Positions 37,596 through 47,009 of a stretch of DNA of 64,000 nucleotides are shown piece by piece. Position 1 is the first letter of the stretch. Each line of letters begins with the position of its first letter. The stretch spans positions 1 to 64,000 of the forward strand of contig JAESRX010000012.1 in assembly GCA_016764435.1 (NCBI GenBank), given 5' to 3'. A program made the position numbers and the translations under genes. The stretch comes from Flavobacteriaceae bacterium. Lineage in GTDB: Bacteria; Bacteroidota; Bacteroidia; Flavobacteriales; Flavobacteriaceae. The notes under the pieces are model-generated. The model did no database searches and was not told the DNA's origin. It was given only the letters and a program-made list of their open reading frames with translations.

Positions 37596-38081
37596 ATGAA
37601 AAAAGACTTTCACATTACTGTCAATGAGCAATTTGAGTTCGACTTTAACGAAGATGATTTAGGAGTCCTAGATATCCTACCATTAAAAAACAACCATCTC
37701 CATGTTTTACACCAAAACGTTTCGAAGGTATTTTCTATTGTAAAAAGTGATTTCCAATCTAAATATTACGAAATTAACATCGGTTCAGTTTATTATCACA
37801 TCACCCTAGAAGATACACTAGCTATCCATATTAAGAAATTAGGCTTCTCACTTAAAAAGGAAGTTTTTTCCAAAGAATTAAAAGCACCCATGCCCGGAAT
37901 TATTCTAGACATAACCGTAAAAGAAGGAACACTCATAAAAAAAGGTGACCCTATGGTGATACTAGAAGCTATGAAAATGGAAAATACACTGAACGCTCCT
38001 GCAGACGGAATCATTAAATCTATCTATTTTTCCAAAGGAGAAAGTGTTGAAAAAGGAACTATTTTAATTGACATGGAATAA
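37596..38081 (+). CDS. Biotin carboxyl carrier subunit of acyl-CoA carboxylase
   Basis: 161 residues. An N-terminal domain of about 90 residues has no recognised fold; the C-terminal biotinyl domain begins at APMPGIILDI and carries the biotinylation motif EAMKMEN with Lys127. It is the first of three co-directional genes (carrier, biotin carboxylase, carboxyltransferase) and so carries biotin between the two active sites of the complex. The gap to the next gene is 77 bp. Confidence 0.92.
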   Translation: MKKDFHITVNEQFEFDFNEDDLGVLDILPLKNNHLHVLHQNVSKVFSIVKSDFQSKYYEINIGSVYYHITLEDTLAIHIKKLGFSLKKEVFSKELKAPMPGIILDITVKEGTLIKKGDPMVILEAMKMENTLNAPADGIIKSIYFSKGESVEKGTILIDME

Positions 38082-38158
38082 GTAATAATTAGAAGCCTTC
38101 AACTATTTAAAAAATGAGCACACCATCCATATATTCAGACACCTAAAACATAGCTTAT

Positions 38159-39607
38159 ATGAAAAAAATATTAATTGCAAACCGTGGTGAAATCGCCATT
38201 AGAGTTATGAAAACAGCTCACAGAATGGGAATAAAAACAGTGGCCATTTACTCAGAAATAGACAGGAAATCTCCTCATGTACGCTACGCAAATGAAGCGG
38301 TATACATCGGAGAATCTCCTTCTAATAAATCCTATTTATTAGGTGATAAAATAATTGAAATAGCCTTAGAGATGGGAGTAGATGCCATACATCCAGGCTA
38401 TGGATTCCTCAGTGAAAACGCATCCTTTTCAGAAAAAGTCACAAAAAACGGGCTCCTATTTATTGGTCCAAACGCACATGCTATTCGGATAATGGGAAGT
38501 AAACTTGCTGCTAAGGAAGCCTTAAAAACTTACGACATCCCCATGGTTCCGGGAATAGACAAAGCCGTAAGCGATATAAAGGAAGCAACTGTAATAGCCC
38601 TTAAAATGGGCTTCCCTATCTTAATAAAAGCTGCGGCTGGTGGTGGTGGAAAAGGAATGCGAGTGGTAGAAAAAAAAGAAGATATAGGCCAACAAATGCA
38701 ACGTGCCATTAGTGAAGCTACATCCTCCTTTGGAGATGGATCCGTATTTATAGAAAAGTACATTTCCTCTCCAAGACATATAGAAATTCAAATTATGGCG
38801 GACACACATGGAAACGTAATCCACTTGTTTGAACGAGAATGTAGTATTCAAAGACGCCATCAAAAATTAATAGAAGAAGCACCTTCTGTCGTTTTAACTC
38901 CTGAGTTGAGAAAAGAAATGGGAGCTGTGGCCGTTTTAGTCGCAAAATCTTGTGACTATGTAGGCGCAGGAACCGTAGAGTTTTTATTAGACAGTCGTCA
39001 TAATTTTTACTTTTTAGAAATGAACACTCGCCTACAGGTAGAACACCCTGTCACTGAATTTATCACTAATTTAGACTTGGTAGAACTTCAAATAAGAGTG
39101 GCTAGAGGAGAAAAATTAAACCTAAAACAAGAAGACGTAAAAATCAAAGGACATGCCATAGAATTACGTGTATATGCAGAAGACCCTCTGAATAATTTTT
39201 TACCCAGTGTGGGGTCATTAGAGATTTACAAGCCACCTACAGGAACAGGAATTAGAGTAGACGATGGTTTTGAAGAAGGCATGGATATCCCTATTTATTA
39301 CGACCCTATGATTTCGAAACTTATTACCTACGGAGCGAACAGAACGGAAGCCATCCAGCGGATGATTTATGCAATAAATAACTACCCTATAAAAGGGGTG
39401 AAAACGACACTTCCATTCGGGAAATTTGTCTGTGAACATCCCGCATTTATTCGTGGTGACTTTGACACTCATTTTGTCCAAAATTATTATTCGTCAGAAT
39501 TATTAAAAAAGGAATTGACGGAGGATGCTACCCTTGCGGCCCTGATAGCGTTAAAATTATACACCCAAGAAAAAGCACTACTTAGAATCCCAAAAACTTC
39601 ATCTTAA
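38159..39607 (+). CDS. Biotin carboxylase subunit of acyl-CoA (propionyl-CoA) carboxylase
   Basis: ATP- and bicarbonate-dependent carboxylation of biotin. 482 residues: N-terminal MKKILIANRGEIAIRVMKTA, HPGYGFLSENA, the ATP-grasp glycine loop AAAGGGGKGMRVV (about 158-170), ERECSIQRRHQKLIEEAPS and MNTRLQVEHPVTE (about 293-305), then the C-terminal biotin carboxylase domain. It has no biotinyl domain of its own; that is supplied by the gene just upstream. It starts 77 bp after the carrier gene and is followed after 9 bp by the carboxyltransferase gene. Confidence 0.95.
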   Translation: MKKILIANRGEIAIRVMKTAHRMGIKTVAIYSEIDRKSPHVRYANEAVYIGESPSNKSYLLGDKIIEIALEMGVDAIHPGYGFLSENASFSEKVTKNGLLFIGPNAHAIRIMGSKLAAKEALKTYDIPMVPGIDKAVSDIKEATVIALKMGFPILIKAAAGGGGKGMRVVEKKEDIGQQMQRAISEATSSFGDGSVFIEKYISSPRHIEIQIMADTHGNVIHLFERECSIQRRHQKLIEEAPSVVLTPELRKEMGAVAVLVAKSCDYVGAGTVEFLLDSRHNFYFLEMNTRLQVEHPVTEFITNLDLVELQIRVARGEKLNLKQEDVKIKGHAIELRVYAEDPLNNFLPSVGSLEIYKPPTGTGIRVDDGFEEGMDIPIYYDPMISKLITYGANRTEAIQRMIYAINNYPIKGVKTTLPFGKFVCEHPAFIRGDFDTHFVQNYYSSELLKKELTEDATLAALIALKLYTQEKALLRIPKTSS

Positions 39608-39616
39608 GCAACGAAT

Positions 39617-41158
39617 ATGAATTCAAAATCAGAAAACTTAGCAGCTAAAATTAAACGCGCTCTTTTAGGAGGAGGACAACAAAGAATAGAGACACAGCAT
39701 CATAAAAAAAAGCTGACTGCAAGAGAACGTTTGGAATACCTGTTAGACGAAGGCTCATTTGAAGAGATGGGCATGTTGGTAACCCACAGAAATACAGATT
39801 TTGGCACAGAAAAAGAACTGTATTATGGAGATGGTGTTATCACTGGATATGGGACTATATGCAACAGACTGGTATATGTATACGCACAAGACTTCACTGT
39901 TTTTGGAGGTTCCTTATCAGAAACTCATGCAGAAAAAATATGCAAAGTAATGGACCATGCTTTAAAAGTAGGAGCTCCTATTATTGGACTCAATGATTCT
40001 GGAGGTGCACGGATTCAGGAAGGCGTAAAATCCTTGGGAGGCTATGCAGATATTTTTTATAGAAACGTACAAGCTTCTGGTGTGATTCCTCAATTATCTG
40101 CCATTATGGGCCCCTGTGCAGGAGGAGCCGTCTACTCCCCTGCCATGACAGATTTCACCTTGATGGTTCAAAACAGTAGCTATATGTTTGTAACTGGACC
40201 TAGCGTTGTTAAGACAGTTACCAATGAAGAAGTAAGCGCTGAAGAATTAGGGGGAGCACACACACATGCCACAAAATCTGGAGTGACTCATATCACCGCA
40301 GCCAACGACATCGCTTGCTTGGAAGATTTAAAAACAATCCTCAGTTACATCCCACAAAACAATGAGGAAAAAACGGCTTCACTTCCCTTTGTTTTAAAAG
40401 ATGAAATGAGAGAGGAGTTGGAAAACATACTTCCTGAAAACCGCAATAAACCTTATGATATGCACAAAGTGATCACAGGGATTATAGATTCTAATTCATT
40501 TTTTGAAATCCATAAAGAATACGCCCCTAATATCCTTGTTGGATTTGCCCGATTGGCAGGAAAAAGTATCGGAATTATAGCCAATCAACCAAAATATTTA
40601 GCTGGTTGCTTAGACGTAGACAGTTCCAAAAAAGCCGCGAGATTTACGCGTTTTTGCGATAGTTTTAACATCCCCTTACTAGTCCTTGTAGATGTCCCAG
40701 GGTTCTTACCCGGAACAGATCAGGAATGGAATGGCATAATTACAAACGGCGCCAAATTATTATACGCCCTGAGCGAGGCAACAGTACCAAGAATAACCGT
40801 TATCACAAGAAAGGCTTATGGAGGTGCCTATGACGTAATGAATTCAAAACACATCGGTGCGGATTTAAACTTAGCTTGGCCAACTGCAGAAATTGCAGTA
40901 ATGGGAGCCAAAGGTGCAAGCGAAATAATATTTAAAAAAGAAATTGCAGCATCCAAAGACCCCGCTCTTACACTCTCCGAAAAAGAAGCCACCTATGCGG
41001 CTAAATTCGCTAACCCTTACACGGCTGCTCAAAGAGGTTTTATAGATGAAGTAATCCTTCCAAAAACTACCCGTCGTAAATTAATAAAAGCATATGCCAT
41101 GCTCTCCGGAAAACGTGTACAAGTACCCAAAAGAAAACACGGAAACATCCCGTTATAA
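39617..41158 (+). CDS. Acyl-CoA carboxylase carboxyltransferase subunit, propionyl-CoA type
   Basis: Transfers CO2 from biotin to acyl-CoA. 513 residues with the two crotonase-like halves of the PCC-beta family: [41 protein letters not shown], then [32 protein letters not shown] and [13 protein letters not shown]. The Asp in GGAYDVM is at the position that favours propionyl-CoA over acetyl-CoA in actinomycete PccB (Asp422 there). With the two preceding genes it forms a complete carboxylase, giving (S)-methylmalonyl-CoA from propionyl-CoA. Substrate choice is inference from this residue and the family. Confidence 0.9.
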   Translation: MNSKSENLAAKIKRALLGGGQQRIETQHHKKKLTARERLEYLLDEGSFEEMGMLVTHRNTDFGTEKELYYGDGVITGYGTICNRLVYVYAQDFTVFGGSLSETHAEKICKVMDHALKVGAPIIGLNDSGGARIQEGVKSLGGYADIFYRNVQASGVIPQLSAIMGPCAGGAVYSPAMTDFTLMVQNSSYMFVTGPSVVKTVTNEEVSAEELGGAHTHATKSGVTHITAANDIACLEDLKTILSYIPQNNEEKTASLPFVLKDEMREELENILPENRNKPYDMHKVITGIIDSNSFFEIHKEYAPNILVGFARLAGKSIGIIANQPKYLAGCLDVDSSKKAARFTRFCDSFNIPLLVLVDVPGFLPGTDQEWNGIITNGAKLLYALSEATVPRITVITRKAYGGAYDVMNSKHIGADLNLAWPTAEIAVMGAKGASEIIFKKEIAASKDPALTLSEKEATYAAKFANPYTAAQRGFIDEVILPKTTRRKLIKAYAMLSGKRVQVPKRKHGNIPL

Positions 41159-41253
41159 CGGACCTCAACATCGTAATAAACTCCCGCAGAAGGCACCACT
41201 GATTATTTTTAAAGTTTTAGTTGAAAAAATTCTAAATTCCAAAACACAAGACC

Positions 41254-41261
41254 TATTTTTG
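41254..41261 (+). promoter_or_regulatory. -7 element of the HAD phosphatase gene
   Basis: TATTTTTG (TAnnTTTG) lies 16 bp before the ATG at 41278. It indicates a separate promoter after the carboxylase operon. Confidence 0.5.
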
Positions 41262-41277
41262 CGTTTAAATATTTTAT

Positions 41278-42093
41278 ATGCTGGATTTATCTAAAGTGAA
41301 AATGGTAGTTACCGATATGGACGGAACCTTATTAAATGACTGGGGAGAAGTAAGCCCTGAGTTTTTCCGTTTGTTTGCCAAATTTAAACAACACAACATA
41401 CATTTTGTTGCGGCCAGCGGGCGTCAGTATTTTAGCATGTTAGAAAAATTGAACGCCATAAAAGACGACATCACAATTGTTGCAGAAAATGGAGGAATGA
41501 CGAATCATAATGGAAAACTAATTTCCACCAGTACAATCTCCAATGTACAAATCAATCGAATTATTGATACCTTAAGAAAAACTCCGGAAGTCTATGTCGT
41601 TTTATGTGGAAAGAAAAATGCCTATATAGAAACAACTGATAAAAAATTCATTAAAATATTTAAGGAGTATTACACGAGATTCGAACAAGTAAAAGATTTA
41701 AAAAGCATCAAAGATGATGAGATTTTCAAAGTAGCTACCTTTCATTTTGAAAGTTCTTTAACGCATATTTATCCACATGTTCATCATTTAGAAGGAGCCA
41801 ATTTAGTAAAAATATCTGGGGAGAACTGGTTGGATATTTCGTCCCCAACAACTAATAAAGGAGAAGCTATAAAACACCTCCAAAAATTACTAAACATTCG
41901 CAAGGAAGAAACCATGGCTTTTGGTGATTACAATAATGATATAGAAATGCTGGAACAAGCCAGTTTTAGTTATGCCATGGAAAACGCATGTGAAGAGGTA
42001 AAAAAAGTAGCCCACTTTAAGACCAAAAGCAATAATGATAATGGTGTTGAATTTATTTTAGATAAGTTAATAAAAGCAAAAGAACTCCATTAA
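41278..42093 (+). CDS. HAD-superfamily Cof-type phosphatase
   Basis: 271 residues. Motif I is DMDGTLLND (residues 13-21), motif II is the Ser in VAASGRQY, motif III is a Lys in NKGEAIKHL and motif IV is FGDYNNDIEML, with a C2 cap between motifs II and III. Cof-type enzymes hydrolyse sugar phosphates, pyridoxal phosphate or flavin precursors; the substrate is not predictable. The start MLDLSKVKM matches the promoter at 41254. It is convergent with clpS across a bidirectional terminator. Confidence 0.9.
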   Translation: MLDLSKVKMVVTDMDGTLLNDWGEVSPEFFRLFAKFKQHNIHFVAASGRQYFSMLEKLNAIKDDITIVAENGGMTNHNGKLISTSTISNVQINRIIDTLRKTPEVYVVLCGKKNAYIETTDKKFIKIFKEYYTRFEQVKDLKSIKDDEIFKVATFHFESSLTHIYPHVHHLEGANLVKISGENWLDISSPTTNKGEAIKHLQKLLNIRKEETMAFGDYNNDIEMLEQASFSYAMENACEEVKKVAHFKTKSNNDNGVEFILDKLIKAKELH

Positions 42094-42114
42094 ACCTCTT
42101 TCTTCTATAAAAAC

Positions 42115-42152
42115 AAAAAAAGCTAGTAAACGAATCGTTTACTAGCTTTTTT
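42115..42152. terminator. Bidirectional terminator between HAD phosphatase and clpS
   Basis: A long near-perfect stem AAAAAAGCTAGTAAACGA / TCGTTTACTAGCTTTTTT with almost no loop, between convergent genes. Confidence 0.92.
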
Positions 42153-42168
42153 ATATTTTAATAATCCC

Positions 42169-42444
42169 TTAAACAATCTCTGCTGATAAGCCTAAGCTTA
42201 GCAGTTTAGAACACTGTGATTTTAAACGATCATACTCCCCTGTTTTAACGGTGCATTTACCTTTATAATGCACTAACATGGTACATTGTTCCGCTTGTTC
42301 CAAGGTATGATCACATACATCTATTAAACTATCAATCACAAAATCAAATGTATTTACATCATCATCAAACAACACTATTTCGTGGTTTCGCAATTCCTGC
42401 TCTAACACGTCTATCTCTTCTAGAATTTCTGTTTGTGTACTCAT
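42169..42444 (-). CDS. clpS: ATP-dependent Clp protease adaptor ClpS
   Basis: 91 residues. The ClpS core is visible: VLFDDDVNTFDFVIDSL (the DDDVNTF/NDD-type element that binds N-end-rule residues) and the helix EQAEQCTMLVHYKGKCTVKTG, then a C-terminal helix. It directs N-degron substrates to ClpA/ClpC-ClpP. It lies 11 bp downstream of prmA in the same orientation, a pairing I recall as usual in flavobacteria. Confidence 0.93.
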   Translation of the reverse strand: MSTQTEILEEIDVLEQELRNHEIVLFDDDVNTFDFVIDSLIDVCDHTLEQAEQCTMLVHYKGKCTVKTGEYDRLKSQCSKLLSLGLSAEIV

Positions 42445-42455
42445 AGTTCCTATTA

Positions 42456-43292
42456 TTATGCTTTTTTATATTTTACTGCAACCCAATTATTACGCTCTTT
42501 AACGGCTATTTGGGTCATTGGAAATTTTGTTACAGCAGCGTCTATCACCGGAATATCTTCCTTATAAAACCCACTTAATAACAAGGTTCCTCCATCATTT
42601 ATACAGTCAATATACACTTTCATATCATTCAACAATATATTTCTGTTGATATTTGCAATAATCAAGTCGTATTTTTTTCCTGCTAACAAAGAAGCTTCTC
42701 CTGCAAAAACGGAAATGTGCGTACATTTATTGCGTTCCACATTTTCTATAGAGTTTTCGTAACACCACTGATCAATGTCTATTGCATCAATAGGGCTTGC
42801 TCCTCTCATTTCAGCAAAAATGGCTAATATACCCGTTCCACAGCCCATATCTAACACCTTCTTACCTGCCATATCAATGTCCAACAAATGTTGAATCATC
42901 AAATGAGTCGTTTCGTGATGTCCGGTACCAAAACTCATTTTGGGTTCAATGACTATATCGTATTTCAAATTTGGATTGTCGTGAAAAGGAGCACGAATAC
43001 TTACGATTCCATCTACTTCAATTTGATTAAAGTTCTTTTCCCACTCAATATTCCAATTCGTTTGTTCTATTTCTTCCTTCTCAAAACTGATGGTAAATTC
43101 CTCTGATGACAAAATATGAATACCGTCTAATATTCCGGCATTCCATTCGTTCTTTTGAATGTAGGCAATCACGCCATTTTCATTTTCTACAAAGCTTTCA
43201 AAACCCGCAAATCCAAGTTCTGCAATTAAAATTTCGGTTCCCGGTTGTAGCGGATGAACCTTAAAGGTATAACCTATATAAACTGTATCCAT
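42456..43292 (-). CDS. prmA: Ribosomal protein L11 methyltransferase
   Basis: SAM-dependent methylation of L11. 278 residues starting MDTVYIGY. An upstream ATG, seven codons earlier, would place the first codons inside the TATATTTG promoter element at 43300-43307, so the start at 43292 is preferred. Motifs: MSFGTGHHETTHLM, the SAM loop VLDMGCGTGILAIFAEMRGA (about 150-170) and LIIANINRNILL (the NPP-type catalytic motif, here NIN). It is first in an operon with clpS. Confidence 0.93.
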   Translation of the reverse strand: MDTVYIGYTFKVHPLQPGTEILIAELGFAGFESFVENENGVIAYIQKNEWNAGILDGIHILSSEEFTISFEKEEIEQTNWNIEWEKNFNQIEVDGIVSIRAPFHDNPNLKYDIVIEPKMSFGTGHHETTHLMIQHLLDIDMAGKKVLDMGCGTGILAIFAEMRGASPIDAIDIDQWCYENSIENVERNKCTHISVFAGEASLLAGKKYDLIIANINRNILLNDMKVYIDCINDGGTLLLSGFYKEDIPVIDAAVTKFPMTQIAVKERNNWVAVKYKKA

Positions 43293-43299
43293 AAGTGTG

Positions 43300-43307
43300 C
43301 AAATATA
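43300..43307 (-). promoter_or_regulatory. -7 element of prmA-clpS
   Basis: TATATTTG on the minus strand ends 7 bp before the ATG of prmA, so the transcript is nearly leaderless. Confidence 0.6.
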
Positions 43308-43315
43308 CAACAAAA

Positions 43316-43357
43316 GAGCTTATGAGTTTATGGATAAAATCCAATACTCATAAGCTC
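43316..43357 (-). terminator. Terminator of tpiA
   Basis: A long stem GAGCTTATGAGT / ACTCATAAGCTC with an inner TGG/CCA pairing, followed on the minus strand by TTTT. It lies between the tpiA stop and the prmA promoter. Confidence 0.8.
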
Positions 43358-43381
43358 TTATATAACCAAATTATTTTTTAT

Positions 43382-44143
43382 CTACAATGTAGCGTCAATG
43401 ATCGCAGAAAAATCGCTTGCATTTAATGCAGCTCCACCAATCAATCCTCCATCTACATCATTCTTAGAAAAGATTTCTTTTGCGTTTGCAGGTTTTACAC
43501 TACCTCCGTATAAAATAGAAACATTTTCAGCAACGTCATTTCCATACTGTTCTTTTACTAATCCACGGATAAACGCATGCATGTCTTGCGCTTGTTCAGG
43601 TGATGCAGTTTCTCCTGTTCCAATAGCCCAAACTGGCTCATAAGCCAATACGATATTAGACCATGCACTTGCATCTAAATGGAAAATTCCATTTTTTATT
43701 TGAGACGCAACCACTTTAAAGTGATTTTCTGATTTTCTGTCTTCTAATACTTCACCGAAACAGAAAATTACTTCTAAATTATTTGCTAAAGCAGTTGTTA
43801 CTTTTTCCGCCAATAAAGCATCTGTTTCTCCGAAATACTCACGTCTTTCTGAATGCCCTAAAATAACAGATTTCAAACCGATAGAAGTTAACATTTCTGC
43901 AGAAATCTCTCCTGTAAAAGCACCACTTTTTGCTTGGTGCATGTTTTGAGCTGCAACTTCAACAGCAGAATCTTTAGCCAATTCTTGAACGTTCACTAAG
44001 TTTACAAATGTTGGTGCAACCACCACTCTTGTATTGGTTAATGTTTTTGAATTAACAGCAGCTACTAGCTCATTTATTAAAGCTTTAGATTCGTTAATGT
44101 CATTGTTCATTTTCCAGTTACCTGCAACTATATATTTTCTCAT
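43382..44143 (-). CDS. tpiA: Triosephosphate isomerase
   Basis: Interconverts dihydroxyacetone phosphate and glyceraldehyde 3-phosphate in glycolysis. 253 residues. Active-site elements: AGNWKMN (Lys near residue 12), ILGHSERREYFGE with the catalytic His near residue 97, the AYEPVWAIGTG loop with the catalytic Glu near 169, and LYGGSVKPAN. The start MRKYIVAGNWKMN is standard. It has its own promoter element at 44189-44196. Confidence 0.97.
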   Translation of the reverse strand: MRKYIVAGNWKMNNDINESKALINELVAAVNSKTLTNTRVVVAPTFVNLVNVQELAKDSAVEVAAQNMHQAKSGAFTGEISAEMLTSIGLKSVILGHSERREYFGETDALLAEKVTTALANNLEVIFCFGEVLEDRKSENHFKVVASQIKNGIFHLDASAWSNIVLAYEPVWAIGTGETASPEQAQDMHAFIRGLVKEQYGNDVAENVSILYGGSVKPANAKEIFSKNDVDGGLIGGAALNASDFSAIIDATL

Positions 44144-44188
44144 TTTGGTCTATTTTTAGGGATCTTTCGTATCCTTCTATTAATTGCA

Positions 44189-44196
44189 CAAATATA
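44189..44196 (-). promoter_or_regulatory. -7 element of tpiA
   Basis: TATATTTG on the minus strand, 45 bp before the tpiA start; no -33 TTG at the expected distance. Confidence 0.55.
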
Positions 44197-44300
44197 CGTT
44201 AAAATTAGATTTTTTTTAATTCGATTTCAACAAAGTCACGAAAACGATTGATATTCAAATTAATGTTACTTTAATGGTTTTTACTTCCCCCTAAAAAGTC

Positions 44301-44308
44301 TATTTTTG
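44301..44308 (+). promoter_or_regulatory. -7 element of pyrF
   Basis: TATTTTTG, 17 bp before the ATG at 44326. Confidence 0.55.
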
Positions 44309-44325
44309 CAATCTAAAACTACCAT

Positions 44326-45144
44326 ATGACTACGCAAGAATTAATCGCTCAAATAAAAAAGAAACAATCATTTTTATGCATCGGATTGGATGTGGACATG
44401 ACTAAAATCCCCAAACATCTATTGTCTTGCGACGATCCTATTTTTGAATTTAACAAGCAAATTATTGACGCGACTCATCACCTTGCTGTCGCCTATAAAC
44501 CCAATACTGCTTTTTACGAAGCCTACGGCATTAAAGGATGGCAATCTTTAGAGAAAACCATCAATTACTTAAATGAAAAATATCCGGAAATTTTTACCAT
44601 TGCGGATGCTAAACGCGGAGATATTGGCAATACTTCTACCATGTACGCAAAAGCTTTTTTTGAAGATTTAAATTTTGATTCTGTAACCGTAGCACCGTAT
44701 ATGGGACAAGATTCAGTAGAACCTTTTTTAGCTTTTAAAGATAAAACCACCATTTTATTAGCCTTGACATCTAATAAAGGAGGCTTGGATTTTCAAGGTT
44801 TAAAAACCGAAAAACAAGAAGTATACAAACATGTTTTAGAAACGGCTATTACTTGGAAAAACTCAGAAAACTTAATGTTTGTAGTGGGAGCTACCAAAGC
44901 CGCCTATTTTGAAGATATCCGAAAAATAATCCCTACTCATTTTCTACTAGTTCCTGGTGTAGGAGCTCAGGGAGGAAATTTACAAGAAGTTTGTAAATAC
45001 GGAATTACGAAGGACTGTGGACTACTCATCAATTCTTCCCGTGGAATCATCTATGCAAGTAATGGGAAAGATTTCGCCGAAACAGCCGCATTAAAAGCAA
45101 CAGAATTACAATTAGAAATGGCCACCATTTTAGCCGCATTATAA
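44326..45144 (+). CDS. pyrF: Orotidine 5'-phosphate decarboxylase (type 2)
   Basis: Last step of UMP synthesis. 272 residues, the length of the type 2 (longer) PyrF group. Motifs: [10 protein letters not shown] near residue 17, [13 protein letters not shown], the catalytic [11 protein letters not shown] near residue 86, and [11 protein letters not shown] with [12 protein letters not shown] at the phosphate-binding end. It is followed after 3 bp by the BtuF-like gene, forming an operon that ends at the hairpin at 45933. Confidence 0.95.
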   Translation: MTTQELIAQIKKKQSFLCIGLDVDMTKIPKHLLSCDDPIFEFNKQIIDATHHLAVAYKPNTAFYEAYGIKGWQSLEKTINYLNEKYPEIFTIADAKRGDIGNTSTMYAKAFFEDLNFDSVTVAPYMGQDSVEPFLAFKDKTTILLALTSNKGGLDFQGLKTEKQEVYKHVLETAITWKNSENLMFVVGATKAAYFEDIRKIIPTHFLLVPGVGAQGGNLQEVCKYGITKDCGLLINSSRGIIYASNGKDFAETAALKATELQLEMATILAAL

Positions 45145-45147
45145 CGA

Positions 45148-45954
45148 ATGAATATATTTAAAGACCAATTAGGTCGTCGCTTAGAACTCTCCAAAAAACC
45201 TACACGTATAATCAGTGTTGTCCCTTCTATTACCGAATTATTATACGATTTAGGATTGGAAGAAAACATTGTCGGAATTACCAGTTATTGTGTGCATCCA
45301 TATCACTTTTTAAGTACAAAAAAGAGTATTGGAGGAACCAAAAAAGTAAACCTAACACGTGTTAAAGAATTGGCTCCAGACATTATTATCTGCAATAAAG
45401 AAGAAAATACTCCAGCCATGGTGGACGCACTCTCCGAAATAGCACCCGTATATGTTTCTGATGTAAATACAATTGCGGATTCTTTGGAATTAATACTCCA
45501 ATTAGGAACCCTTCTTTCTTGTAGAACAGAATCTCGAAATTTAATTTCCAAAATCAACTTTAAACTAGAGGATTTTAAATGTTATATGAAAGACATGCCG
45601 ACAAGGAAAGTTGCTTATTTTATATGGGCAACACCATGGATGGTCGCGGCAAACAACACCTTTATCAACGAGATATTAACACTGAATAAGTTTGAAAATA
45701 TTTATCAGAATTTAGAACGATACCCTACTATTCCATTAGAGAAAATTAGGTTTGATGGAGATCCGAGAATCGTATTACTCCCTTCCGAACCTTTTAAATT
45801 CACGGATGATCACGCCTTTGAGATCGCCAGTTATGCTAATAGGTCTATGACCGTTTTTGCAGATGGTCAATATTTTAGTTGGTATGGATCTCGTTTACTT
45901 AAAGCGTTTGACTACTTTAAACAATTACAAGAAAAAATAGACAGCAGTTTTTAA
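45148..45954 (+). CDS. BtuF-like cobalamin/metal-chelate binding protein, no signal peptide
   Basis: 268 residues of the helical-backbone metal receptor superfamily: RIISVVPSITELLYDLG, IVGITSYCVHP, VKELAPDIIICNKEEN and a C-terminal helix-rich half. BtuF proteins are periplasmic partners of the vitamin B12 ABC importer, but this protein starts directly with MNIFKDQLGRR and shows no signal peptide, so it may be cytoplasmic, or export may be unusual. No ABC transporter gene lies nearby. A link to the B12-dependent mutase at 48115 is possible but unproven. It is probably co-transcribed with pyrF. Confidence 0.75.
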   Translation: MNIFKDQLGRRLELSKKPTRIISVVPSITELLYDLGLEENIVGITSYCVHPYHFLSTKKSIGGTKKVNLTRVKELAPDIIICNKEENTPAMVDALSEIAPVYVSDVNTIADSLELILQLGTLLSCRTESRNLISKINFKLEDFKCYMKDMPTRKVAYFIWATPWMVAANNTFINEILTLNKFENIYQNLERYPTIPLEKIRFDGDPRIVLLPSEPFKFTDDHAFEIASYANRSMTVFADGQYFSWYGSRLLKAFDYFKQLQEKIDSSF

Positions 45955-45974
45955 AACTACTGTCTATTTTTTTA
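45933..45974 (+). terminator. Terminator of pyrF-btuF-like operon, overlapping the gene end
   Basis: Stem AATAGACAG.AGTTTT / AAAACT.CTGTCTATT followed by a T run. The 5' arm lies inside the last codons of the BtuF-like gene. Confidence 0.85.
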
Positions 45975-45995
45975 ATCTGTACTAATAGAGACTAA

Positions 45996-46718
45996 CTATC
46001 TTTTTAATTGGTCCTGTAAAGCAAAAACTTTTCGCAATAAGTCCGTATTTCTCGCACTTAACTTTGTTCTAATATTATTTTCTTCAACAGCCACCATTTT
46101 AAATACTCCGGACAATGCCTGTGTGGTTACATAATCCGTTAAATCTGGATTCACTTTCTTTACAAAAGGCACACTGTTATACTTGGTAATTAGATTTCCC
46201 CAAATTTTAGCGGCTCCCACTTTTTGAAATGAATTTTTAATAATAGGGTTGAATTTCTGATATAAAGAAGACGCTGTAGCACTTTTTAAATAATTAGTTG
46301 CCGCCATCTGATCTCCTAATAAAATCTGTTTAGCATCCCTAAAAGTCATTCCTTTTATCGCATTTACAAAAACAGGAATGGCTTCTGAAACCGCATCTTC
46401 CGCCGCTCTATTCAATACTTTTAAACCTTCGTCTGCTAGATGACTCAAGCCTATAGAACGCAATGTTTTATCTACTTTTTGAAGCTCGGCTGGCAGTAAA
46501 ATTTTTACCAAACTGTTTTTATTAAACCCATCCTTTAAGGCTAAAGTACTCACCTGTTTTGTAATTCCATTATCCAGTGCCTGCTTTAAACCTGCTCCTA
46601 TCTGTGCATTTCCTAATCCGGTACTTCCCTGTGTTGGAAGTTGATCTATTACTTGTTGTAATTCGGCACAAGCCGTAAACTGAAGTAATACTATTACCAT
46701 CGCAATTTTTCTTAACAT
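45996..46718 (-). CDS. DUF4197-family lipoprotein
   Basis: 240 residues with a lipoprotein signal (MLRKIAMVIVLLQFTAC, Cys17). The mature part is mostly helical, with GLKQALDNGITKQVSTLALKDGFNKN, AAEDAVSEAIPVFVNAIKGMTFRDAKQILLGD and an NLITKYNSVPFVKKVNPDLTDYVTTQALSGVF segment typical of DUF4197. The function is unknown; the protein should sit in the periplasm or outer membrane. It lies 10 bp downstream of the DUF5522 gene. Confidence 0.88.
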   Translation of the reverse strand: MLRKIAMVIVLLQFTACAELQQVIDQLPTQGSTGLGNAQIGAGLKQALDNGITKQVSTLALKDGFNKNSLVKILLPAELQKVDKTLRSIGLSHLADEGLKVLNRAAEDAVSEAIPVFVNAIKGMTFRDAKQILLGDQMAATNYLKSATASSLYQKFNPIIKNSFQKVGAAKIWGNLITKYNSVPFVKKVNPDLTDYVTTQALSGVFKMVAVEENNIRTKLSARNTDLLRKVFALQDQLKR

Positions 46719-46728
46719 ACGTTATTTA

Positions 46729-46896
46729 TTAATTAATTCTATCTGTTTTCTTATCGTAACCATAGGGACAATGTTTACAGCCGTTTTTACAACAATACCC
46801 TCTTTTTAAATGATACTGTTCGGTAAATACTCGAAACCCTTGATCATTTGTATAATAATCACCCTCTTCTAAAGGGATTAATTTTTTAAATTCCAT
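46729..46896 (-). CDS. DUF5522-family small Cys-rich protein
   Basis: 55 residues starting MEFKKLIPLEEGDYY. A longer frame upstream (to 46965) is poor sequence running into the terminator stem at 46918-46930, so the ATG at 46896 is preferred. The conserved core is YHLKRGYCCKNGCKHCPYGY, with four Cys and one His (CC-x3-C-x-H-C), which suggests a metal or Fe-S site. Proteins with this core are common in Bacteroidota. It is in an operon with the DUF4197 gene. Confidence 0.85.
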   Translation of the reverse strand: MEFKKLIPLEEGDYYTNDQGFRVFTEQYHLKRGYCCKNGCKHCPYGYDKKTDRIN

Positions 46897-46910
46897 AAAA
46901 TAAAAGTATA

Positions 46911-46990
46911 AAAAAAAGTCATAACAATAGACTGTTTTATCTAAACCCATCAAATAATTTAACACGATAAAACCAAGCTACTGTTATGAC
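46911..46990 (-). terminator. Terminator of the DUF4136 gene
   Basis: On the minus strand GTCATAACAGTAG pairs with CTATTGTTATGAC (one mismatch), with an inner GTTTTATC/GATAAAAC pair, then at least seven T residues. It is an unusually long-looped structure. Confidence 0.7.
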
Positions 46991-47009
46991 CCACTATAAA
47001 TTCACCAAC

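Noticed and set aside
41094-41294. 66-codon frame at the end of the carboxyltransferase gene
   Set aside because: It is out of frame with both neighbouring genes and overlaps them and the HAD promoter.
43293-43313. Upstream start of prmA
   Set aside because: Its codons are the -7 promoter element itself, so they would not be in the mRNA.
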